DNA of 11,432 bases from an uncultured Collinsella sp. Its GTDB lineage: Bacteria; Actinomycetota; Coriobacteriia; Coriobacteriales; Coriobacteriaceae. Position 1 is the first letter of the stretch, and each line of letters begins with the position of its first letter. The stretch covers positions 1-11,432 of the forward strand of contig CATZMG010000066.1 in the NCBI GenBank assembly GCA_958421655.1, read 5' to 3'. The notes below the pieces were generated by a model. That model saw nothing but the letters and a program-made list of their open reading frames with translations, was not told the origin of the DNA and did not search any database. Positions 6,715 to 11,432 of the stretch are shown here, piece by piece. The position numbers and the translations under genes were made by a program.

Positions 6715-8064
6715 ATGGATACTCCGTTGGGTTCCGTACTCTATATCACGCTTGGCTGCGCCAAGAACGAGGTCGATACCGACCGCATGCGTTCGCTGCT
6801 GACCGCTGCGGGCTACGAGGAGGCATTCGATCCGCAGGATGCCGATATCGCTATCGTCAACACGTGCTCGTTTCTTGCCTCGGCGACGTCCGAGAGCATC
6901 GAGACCACGCTCGAGCTCGCTAACGAGGTGCAGGACGGCGTTCGCGCCTGCCCCATCGTCATGTGCGGTTGCGTGCCGTCTCGTTACGGCGATGACCTGC
7001 CCGACGAGCTTCCCGAGGTCGCTGCCTTTGTGAAGGCCGATGAGGAAGACGGTATCGTCTCTGTCATCGATGGCGTACTGGGCGTTGAGCGCGAGATCGC
7101 GGCCTATATCCCGCAGGTCAAGCGTACCGTTGAGGGTGTCGTTGCCTATGTTAAGATCTCAGATGGCTGCAATCGTTTTTGCAGCTTCTGCATGATCCCC
7201 TACATCCGCGGTCGCTATCATTCGCGCAATGCCGAAAGCATTATCTCCGAGGTGCGTGACCTGGTTGCCGGCGGTGTGCGCGAGATCGTTCTGATCGGGC
7301 AGGACACGGGTATTTGGGGCACCGACTTTGCCGACGAGGACGTCCCCGAGGGCTCGCCGCGCAATCTGGCGCAGCTGCTGCGTGCCGTCGCCGAGGCCGT
7401 GCGTCCGCACAACGTCTGGGTCCGCGTGCTCTATCTGCAGCCCGAGGGTATGACCGACGAGCTTATCGAGACGATTCGCGATACGCCCGAGGTGCTGCCC
7501 TATATCGATATCCCCGTGCAGCACTGCGACGCGCGCATCCTCAAGGCCATGCGTCGCTCCGGTTCGCGCCAGGAGCTCGAGGATCTGTTCCGCGACCTTC
7601 GTGAGCGCATCCCCGGAATCGTGATTCGCTCTACGGCCATGGTCGGCTTCCCGACCGAGACTGACGACGAGTTCCGCGATCTTATCGACTTTATGGACAC
7701 TGTCGGCTTTGACTACACGAGCGTCTTTGCCTACTCGCGTGAGGAAGGCAGCCTGGCCGCCAAGATGGAGGGTCAGGTTGATGAGGAAGTCAAGCTCGAG
7801 CGCGCCCAGGAGGCCATGGATCTGGCCGAGTCGCTCGGTTTTGCCGCCACCGCCGCCCATGTGGGCGAGCGCGCCCAGGTGATTGTCGATGGTATCGAGG
7901 AGACCGAGGATGGCGCCGAGCTGATCGGGCATGCCTGGTTCCAGGCACCCGATTCCGATGGCGCGGTGCATCTGGACGCCAGCGAGGCGTCCGTGGGTGA
8001 TATTCTGACCGTCGAGTTTACCGATAGCTTCTGCTATGAGCTTATCGGTCATGTTGTGGAGTAG
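6715..8064 (+). CDS. rimO: Ribosomal protein S12 methylthiotransferase RimO
   Basis: Radical SAM enzyme that adds a methylthio group to the conserved aspartate of ribosomal protein S12; 449 aa. The N-terminal UPF0004 domain begins LYITLGCAKNEVDTDRM and carries the three auxiliary [4Fe-4S] cysteines C15, C51 and C86. The radical SAM CxxxCxxC motif is C152, C156, C159 (ISDGCNRFCSFCMIP). GQDTGIWG (195-202), YIDIPVQH (263-270) and VGFPTETDDEF (310-320) follow, and the last 65-70 residues are the TRAM domain. LGCAKN.VDT and ISDGCN favour RimO over the tRNA enzymes MiaB and MtaB. The ATG at 6715 has AAAGGA at 6697-6702, a wide 12-base spacing. The stop overlaps the ribosome binding site of pgsA. 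Confidence 0.96.
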   Translation: MDTPLGSVLYITLGCAKNEVDTDRMRSLLTAAGYEEAFDPQDADIAIVNTCSFLASATSESIETTLELANEVQDGVRACPIVMCGCVPSRYGDDLPDELPEVAAFVKADEEDGIVSVIDGVLGVEREIAAYIPQVKRTVEGVVAYVKISDGCNRFCSFCMIPYIRGRYHSRNAESIISEVRDLVAGGVREIVLIGQDTGIWGTDFADEDVPEGSPRNLAQLLRAVAEAVRPHNVWVRVLYLQPEGMTDELIETIRDTPEVLPYIDIPVQHCDARILKAMRRSGSRQELEDLFRDLRERIPGIVIRSTAMVGFPTETDDEFRDLIDFMDTVGFDYTSVFAYSREEGSLAAKMEGQVDEEVKLERAQEAMDLAESLGFAATAAHVGERAQVIVDGIEETEDGAELIGHAWFQAPDSDGAVHLDASEASVGDILTVEFTDSFCYELIGHVVE

Positions 8065-8067
8065 GAG
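8064..8067 (+). promoter_or_regulatory. Ribosome binding site for pgsA overlapping the rimO stop
   Basis: GGAG (within TAGGAGAG) begins on the last base of the rimO TAG and lies six bases before GTG at 8074. It supports the GTG start and coupling to rimO. Confidence 0.7.
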
Positions 8068-8073
8068 AGCGTC

Positions 8074-8712
8074 GTGGCAAACGAGAGCAATAAGGAACTG
8101 ACGAGTGTTTGGACGCCCGCCAACATCGTGACGTGCGTTCGCATCGTCTTTATCCCGGTGTTCATGATCGTCTCGGCCCTGTCTCACGCGAGCGTTGCCG
8201 GTACGGACTGGAGCACCTTTGACGGTCCGCTTGCAGCCGCCGCCTTCATTTTGTATGTGATCCTGTCGTGCACCGATAAAGTCGACGGCTATCTGGCGCG
8301 CTCGCGCAACGAGATCACCGATTTCGGCAAGTTCTTGGACCCCATCGCCGACAAGCTGCTGGTGTTCTCGGCCCTGCTGCTGTTCCTGGATTTTGGCGCG
8401 GTGACCGTGTGGTCCGTGTTCATTATCCTGTTCCGTGAGCTGTTGGTGAGCGCCCTTCGTATGGTCGCAAGTGCTGCCGGTGTGGTCGTTGCCGCCGACA
8501 AGCTCGGCAAGTATAAGACGGCGACCACGATGGTCTCTATCTGCGGCTATCTGTGCGTCTTTGCGATGGCCGGTCTTCAGCTGGGGCCGGTGTCGCTGCT
8601 GCTCGGCGTCTATTCGGTGTCGCGCTTCCTGTACGTCATTGCCGTGATTTTGACCATTGTCTCGGGCGCCCAGTACTTCTGGAACTGCCGTAAGATCGTC
8701 TTTTCGGTCTAG
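8074..8712 (+). CDS. pgsA: CDP-diacylglycerol-glycerol-3-phosphate 3-phosphatidyltransferase
   Basis: Integral membrane enzyme that makes phosphatidylglycerophosphate from CDP-diacylglycerol and glycerol 3-phosphate, the committed step to phosphatidylglycerol and cardiolipin; 212 aa. The complete CDP-alcohol phosphotransferase motif D-x2-DG-x2-AR-x8-G-x3-D-x3-D is present: D68, D71, G72, A75, R76, G85, D89 and D93 (D93 is the expected catalytic base). The family-typical NIVTCVRI lies at 17-24, and five or six hydrophobic segments span the protein. The GTG start has GGAG six bases upstream and is nine bases after rimO. CDP-alcohol phosphotransferases share the motif, so another acceptor (for example inositol phosphate) is formally possible. 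The neighbourhood (RodZ-like, PncC, recA) is the standard one for pgsA. Confidence 0.93.
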   Translation: MANESNKELTSVWTPANIVTCVRIVFIPVFMIVSALSHASVAGTDWSTFDGPLAAAAFILYVILSCTDKVDGYLARSRNEITDFGKFLDPIADKLLVFSALLLFLDFGAVTVWSVFIILFRELLVSALRMVASAAGVVVAADKLGKYKTATTMVSICGYLCVFAMAGLQLGPVSLLLGVYSVSRFLYVIAVILTIVSGAQYFWNCRKIVFSV

Positions 8713-8724
8713 GTCCTGGTGGGT

Positions 8725-9255
8725 ATGACGGAGTCTTATTTACAGATTGCCGCAAACAACGAGGAGATGGCGCGTGATATTGTCAAGCGCGCGAGTGCCC
8801 GTGGTGTGACGGTGTCGACGGCGGAGTCGTTGACGGCGGGCATGATCGCCTCGACGATTGCCGATATCCCGGGTGCCTCGGCGGTGCTTCGTGGCGGTGC
8901 GGTGACCTATTGCGATGAAATCAAGCATCGCGTGCTTGGCGTCGAGCAGGAAACGCTCGATCGGTTTAGCGCCGTGTCGCACCAGACGGCGCGTGAGATG
9001 GCCGCGGGCTCGCTGGACCTTTATCAGAGCGATATAGCCGTAAGCGCAACGGGCTATGCTGGGCCCGGTGGCGGCACCGAGCAAGACCCCGCCGGTACGT
9101 TCTATATTGGCTGGGCGTATCGCGCGGCCGATGGGGGAGCGCCGGTTGTCGAGTCTGCGCGCTGTCATTACGAGGGCGATCGGTCGTGCGTTCGCGCCTA
9201 TGCGGTCGCGGAGGCTTTGGAATGCATTGTCCGCGTGCTCAATTCTATGGAATAG
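8725..9255 (+). CDS. pncC: Stand-alone CinA C-terminal domain, nicotinamide-nucleotide amidohydrolase PncC
   Basis: Cytoplasmic deamidase that turns nicotinamide mononucleotide into nicotinate mononucleotide for NAD recycling; 176 aa. It has the family blocks VSTAESLTAGMIAS (30-43), RGGAVTYCDEIKHRVLGV (56-73), SAVSHQTAREMAAG (82-95), SATGYAGPGGGT (107-118) and GDR (151-153). The N-terminal MoCF-like domain of full-length CinA is absent, so this is the short PncC form. The ATG at 8725 is preferred, but a GTG two codons upstream (8719) is about as good because AGGT at 8711-8714 suits it; neither site has a strong Shine-Dalgarno. It follows pgsA by 12 bases (6 with the GTG) and is the last gene before a hairpin terminator. 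In other Gram-positives cinA lies next to recA and can be induced with it during competence; here the two are separated. Confidence 0.9.
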   Translation: MTESYLQIAANNEEMARDIVKRASARGVTVSTAESLTAGMIASTIADIPGASAVLRGGAVTYCDEIKHRVLGVEQETLDRFSAVSHQTAREMAAGSLDLYQSDIAVSATGYAGPGGGTEQDPAGTFYIGWAYRAADGGAPVVESARCHYEGDRSCVRAYAVAEALECIVRVLNSME

Positions 9256-9262
9256 ACGTGGT

Positions 9263-9286
9263 TTAAGGGGCCTTAGGGCCCCTTAA
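9263..9286 (+). terminator. Hairpin terminator after pncC
   Basis: TTAAGGGGCC at 9263-9272 and GGCCCCTTAA at 9277-9286 form a perfect 10-bp stem with a TTAG loop, seven bases after the pncC stop. The GC-rich core with an A/T base is typical of an intrinsic terminator, although the T-tract after it (TTGT) is poor. The stem is symmetrical, but no gene approaches from the other side, so it probably serves the upstream cluster. Confidence 0.65.
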
Positions 9287-9453
9287 TTGTGGAGATAGGG
9301 ACCTTTGACGGTATTGGTGTTTGCGCTGGTACAAAGCCTAAATTTGTCCGATCACCTGTATTTGTGATTGGCGTGGTCAAGTGTTTGGTCGGTGATTGGT
9401 CGGCGTTTGGTCGGGTTTTGGAATGGTCGGGTGCATATGATGAATCTGAACGG
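9287..9453. other. Intergenic region upstream of the recA promoter
   Basis: About 167 bases without a convincing gene. The plus strand is rich in G and T and poor in C and A in its second half. It contains a weak inverted repeat (9348-9371, 8-bp arms with one G-T pair around an 8-base loop) and the TGGTCGG repeats listed separately. Short open frames cross it on both strands but run through the promoter or the terminator and have no ribosome binding site. Confidence 0.6.
9386..9430 (+). repeat. Four TGGTCGG repeats upstream of the recA promoter
   Basis: Exact TGGTCGG copies start at 9386, 9397, 9408 and 9424; the first three are 11 bases apart, about one helical turn. A related TGGTCAA starts at 9374. 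The block ends about 24 bases before the recA -35 element, a place where an activator or second regulator could bind. No known consensus is recognised. Confidence 0.7.
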
Positions 9454-9482
9454 TTGACCACGAACAGCCGTTCGTTTATTAT
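9454..9482 (+). promoter_or_regulatory. recA promoter (sigma-70/SigA type)
   Basis: TTGACC (9454-9459) and TATTAT (9477-9482) are separated by exactly 17 bases, a near-consensus housekeeping promoter. Transcription should start around 9488-9491, giving a leader of about 25 bases that holds the recA ribosome binding site. Confidence 0.88.
9460..9475 (+). promoter_or_regulatory. LexA operator (SOS box) of recA
   Basis: ACGAACAGCCGTTCGT is a perfect palindrome with six-base arms that matches the Gram-positive SOS box core GAAC-N4-GTTC (B. subtilis and actinobacterial type). It fills almost the whole spacer between the -35 and -10 elements, so bound LexA would block RNA polymerase directly. Induction of recA and recX by DNA damage follows from this. 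Confidence 0.92.
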
Positions 9483-9500
9483 CGTTTCAGGTTGTTAAGA

Positions 9501-9505
9501 GGAGG
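9501..9505 (+). promoter_or_regulatory. Ribosome binding site for recA
   Basis: GGAGG lies seven bases before the ATG at 9513 and decides the start. An in-frame TTG at 9492 would place this site inside the coding sequence and within a few bases of the expected transcription start. Confidence 0.85.
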
Positions 9506-9512
9506 GCTATTC

Positions 9513-10661
9513 ATGGCCAAGAATTCAGGTCCCGTACGTACCGTTCATGCACGCACGACGGGCAAAGAGCGCGACGAGATGATCGCCACCACCAAGGCCG
9601 AGATCGAGAAGAAGTTCGGCCAGGGCTCTATTATGAGGTATGGCGACGGCGGTCCCGAGCTCGAGGTCGAAGCTATTCCGACGGGCTCTCTGGCGCTCGA
9701 TGCCGCTTTGGGTATCGGCGGCGTGCCGCGCGGCCGTATCGTCGAGATTTATGGCCCCGAGTCCTCCGGTAAGACGACGCTTTCGCTCGAGATCCTTGCA
9801 GAGGCGCAGGCCATGGGCGGCGTCGTGGCATTTATCGATGCCGAGCACGCGCTTGATCCCACCTATGCCGCGCGCATTGGCGTCGATATCGACGAGGTCC
9901 TGATTTCCCAGCCCGATACGGGCGAGCAGGCGCTCGAGATCGTCGATATGCTTGTGCGCTCTGGTGCCATCGATGCCATCGTCGTTGACTCGGTTGCCGC
10001 CTTGACTCCGCGTGCCGAGATTGAGGGCGAGATCGGTGACACGACGGTGGGTCTGCAGGCTCGTTTGATGAGCCAGGCGCTCCGCAAGCTCGCCGGCTCG
10101 CTTTCCAAGTCCAACACGACCTGCATCTTCATTAACCAGCTGCGCGAGAAGATCGGCGTCATGTTCGGCAACCCTGAGACCACCACGGGCGGCCGCGCGC
10201 TCAAGTTCTTCTCTTCCGTGCGAATCGATATTCGCAAAATCGATACCATCAAGCTCAAGGACGAAGTTATCGGCAATCGCGTGCGCGCCAAGGTCGTTAA
10301 GAACAAGGTGGCCGCTCCGTTCCGCTCGGCCGAGTTTGACATCATGTATGGCACCGGCATCTCCAAAGAGGGCTCGATTCTGGATATGGCCGTCGAGTGC
10401 GGCATCTGCAAAAAGATGGGGTCCTGGTTTGCCTATGGCGAGGATAAGCTCGGCAACGGTCGCGAGGCCGCCAAGACGTTCCTGCGCGAGCACCCCGATT
10501 GCGCCGACGAGATCGAGCACAAGGTTCGCCTTGCCTGCGGCCTTGAGTATGACGACGATGCCCCCTCCGAGGTTGAGTTGACCGATCAGCCCGCCCCCGA
10601 GGAGTTTGATGAGCTGTACGCCATCGATGGCTCCGCGATGCTCGACGATGACGACGAGTAG
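9513..10661 (+). CDS. recA: Recombinase RecA
   Basis: ATP-dependent strand-exchange protein and co-protease for LexA self-cleavage; 382 aa. Walker A GPESSGKT lies at 81-88, AFIDAEHALDP at 106-116, Walker B IDAIVVDSVAAL at 153-164, loop L1 around 169-183, and INQLREKIGVMFGNPETTTGGRALKF (207-232) covers the L2 DNA-binding region. The N-terminal polymerisation helix and the FGQGSIMRYGD segment (35-45) are normal. The C-terminal tail (from about 346) is strongly acidic, ending DDDDE, as in other RecA proteins where it damps DNA binding. The ATG at 9513 has GGAGG seven bases upstream. Expression is under a LexA-blocked promoter, and recX follows 11 bases downstream. Confidence 0.99.
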   Translation: MAKNSGPVRTVHARTTGKERDEMIATTKAEIEKKFGQGSIMRYGDGGPELEVEAIPTGSLALDAALGIGGVPRGRIVEIYGPESSGKTTLSLEILAEAQAMGGVVAFIDAEHALDPTYAARIGVDIDEVLISQPDTGEQALEIVDMLVRSGAIDAIVVDSVAALTPRAEIEGEIGDTTVGLQARLMSQALRKLAGSLSKSNTTCIFINQLREKIGVMFGNPETTTGGRALKFFSSVRIDIRKIDTIKLKDEVIGNRVRAKVVKNKVAAPFRSAEFDIMYGTGISKEGSILDMAVECGICKKMGSWFAYGEDKLGNGREAAKTFLREHPDCADEIEHKVRLACGLEYDDDAPSEVELTDQPAPEEFDELYAIDGSAMLDDDDE

Positions 10662-10672
10662 CGGATGCCGAC

Positions 10673-11365
10673 ATGTCGTATACGGTGACCGAGGCCACGG
10701 TCGTCTTTCCCGATAAGAAAGCGGCCTCCTCGTTCTCGAGCGGTTATGCGTCTAAAAAGCCCTGCGCGCATATCGATTGCGATCTCGAGGGCGGTTTCGA
10801 ACGTTCCATTTGGATTCCCGTGCGCGTGGCGCGCCTGTACGTTAAGAACCGCCCCGATCTTCCCTGTGATTGGGATGACTTTCGCGAGGCAGTGCAGCTT
10901 ATCGAACGTAAATGTGCGCTCACCATGGTGACCGAGATGCTTTCGCGCCGCGATCATGCCACGGGCGAGGTACGCGATAAGCTGGCGCGCTATGGCTTTC
11001 GACAGCCTGCGATCGATTTTGCCGTTGCTCGAGCGACCGAGTATCGTTTTTTGGATGAGAACCGCTTTTGCTCGTACTTTATCGAAGAACGCAAGCGTCG
11101 CGGCTGGGGACAGCGCAAGATCGAGGTTGAGCTCAAGCGTCGTCATGTCGTGCTTGACGATATCCCCGGGTATCCCGAGGCGTATTTTGCCGCGGACGAT
11201 GACTTGGCCCGCGCTTCGGCCTTGCTCGCTAAACGTCGCGTTCCCGAAGTACGTGCATTCGAAAAGCTCGTCAGGTTTTTGATGGGTAAGGGTTTTTCCT
11301 ATCACATCGCCGCCGATGCCGTTAAGGCACGCCTCGATGCCTTAAGCGAGGAATGCTCCGTGTAA
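10673..11365 (+). CDS. recX: RecA regulator RecX
   Basis: Small protein of 230 aa that binds RecA filaments and limits (or in some species tunes) their growth. Residues 1-76 resemble the beta-rich N-terminal part of Gram-positive RecX, ending in the usual helix (DDFREAVQLIERKCALTMVTEMLSRR). Three-helix RecX repeats follow: EVRDKLARYGFRQPAIDFAV with FLDENRFCSYFIEERKRRGWGQRKIEVELKRR (99-157), and a last repeat at about 180-222 (ASALLAKRR, then FLMGKGFSYHIAADAV). It lies 11 bases after recA, with no strong Shine-Dalgarno before the ATG, so it is probably translated by coupling to recA and made at a lower level. It shares the SOS promoter of recA. Confidence 0.93.
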   Translation: MSYTVTEATVVFPDKKAASSFSSGYASKKPCAHIDCDLEGGFERSIWIPVRVARLYVKNRPDLPCDWDDFREAVQLIERKCALTMVTEMLSRRDHATGEVRDKLARYGFRQPAIDFAVARATEYRFLDENRFCSYFIEERKRRGWGQRKIEVELKRRHVVLDDIPGYPEAYFAADDDLARASALLAKRRVPEVRAFEKLVRFLMGKGFSYHIAADAVKARLDALSEECSV

Positions 11366-11370
11366 GCGTA

Positions 11371-11429
11371 GCACCCGTTACGCCCCTGCCGTTCACCGCT
11401 CGATTGGCGCCGTGCGGGTGCGTTTATTT
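11371..11429 (+). terminator. Probable terminator after recX
   Basis: GCACCCG at 11371-11377 is the exact reverse complement of CGGGTGC at 11415-11421, followed by GTTTATTT. Inside, CGCC (11381-11384) can pair with GGCG (11406-11409), giving a long interrupted stem. It begins five bases after the recX stop. The long interior makes it less certain than the pncC hairpin. Confidence 0.55.
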
Positions 11430-11432
11430 GAC

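Noticed and set aside
9305..9335. Second promoter with TTGACG at 9305-9310
   Set aside because: At 17-base spacing the -10 would be GGTACA; TACAAA needs 19 bases. The match is poor and a full-strength promoter lies downstream.
9273..9461. Minus-strand 62-codon open frame between pncC and recA
   Set aside because: It has no clear ribosome site, ends inside the terminator hairpin and resembles no known protein.
9289..9498. Plus-strand 69-codon open frame between pncC and recA
   Set aside because: It begins at the foot of the terminator hairpin without a ribosome site and runs through the recA -35, LexA box and -10.
9525..10520. Antisense open frame opposite recA (331 codons)
   Set aside because: Shadow of the highly conserved recA reading frame, with no recognisable domains.

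Overview
The window looks like a stretch of core chromosome from a high-GC Gram-positive bacterium (by eye, roughly 60% G+C). The gene order rnj - ftsK - rodZ-like - (yajQ) - rimO - pgsA - cinA/pncC - recA - recX, a Gram-positive type LexA box (GAAC-N4-GTTC) and the codon use fit an actinobacterium, most likely of the Coriobacteriia (for example a Collinsella-like gut organism). The genus is an inference from gene order and protein style, not a computed placement.

Positions 1-203 are a leader with no convincing gene. It holds a possible terminator at the left edge and a G-run cluster. From 204 to 9255 seven genes on the plus strand are packed with gaps of -1 to 26 bases: RNase J, the DNA translocase FtsK, a RodZ-like membrane protein with an N-terminal helix-turn-helix, the YajQ/DUF520 nucleotide-binding protein, the S12 methylthiotransferase RimO, the phosphatidylglycerophosphate synthase PgsA, and a stand-alone CinA C-terminal domain (PncC). 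The rnj/ftsK and ftsK/rodZ junctions are translationally tight, with Shine-Dalgarno sequences lying inside the upstream gene. The run ends at a perfect 10-bp hairpin right after pncC.

Positions 9287-9512 are a true regulatory intergenic region. It carries four TGGTCGG copies, three of them at 11-bp spacing, and then a textbook SOS promoter: TTGACC, a 17-bp spacer almost filled by a perfect LexA palindrome, and TATTAT. This drives recA and recX (11 bases apart), which end in a probable terminator at the right edge.

The genes cover RNA turnover, chromosome segregation at the septum, cell shape, ribosome modification, phospholipid synthesis, NAD recycling and SOS recombination. I see no mobile element, CRISPR array, RNA gene or defence cassette. 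I also see no clear undescribed system. The best leads are the lineage-style features: duplicated basic/acidic modules in the FtsK linker, the roughly 200-residue Arg/Gly-rich linker of the RodZ-like protein, the yajQ insertion into this cluster, and the phased repeats upstream of recA.
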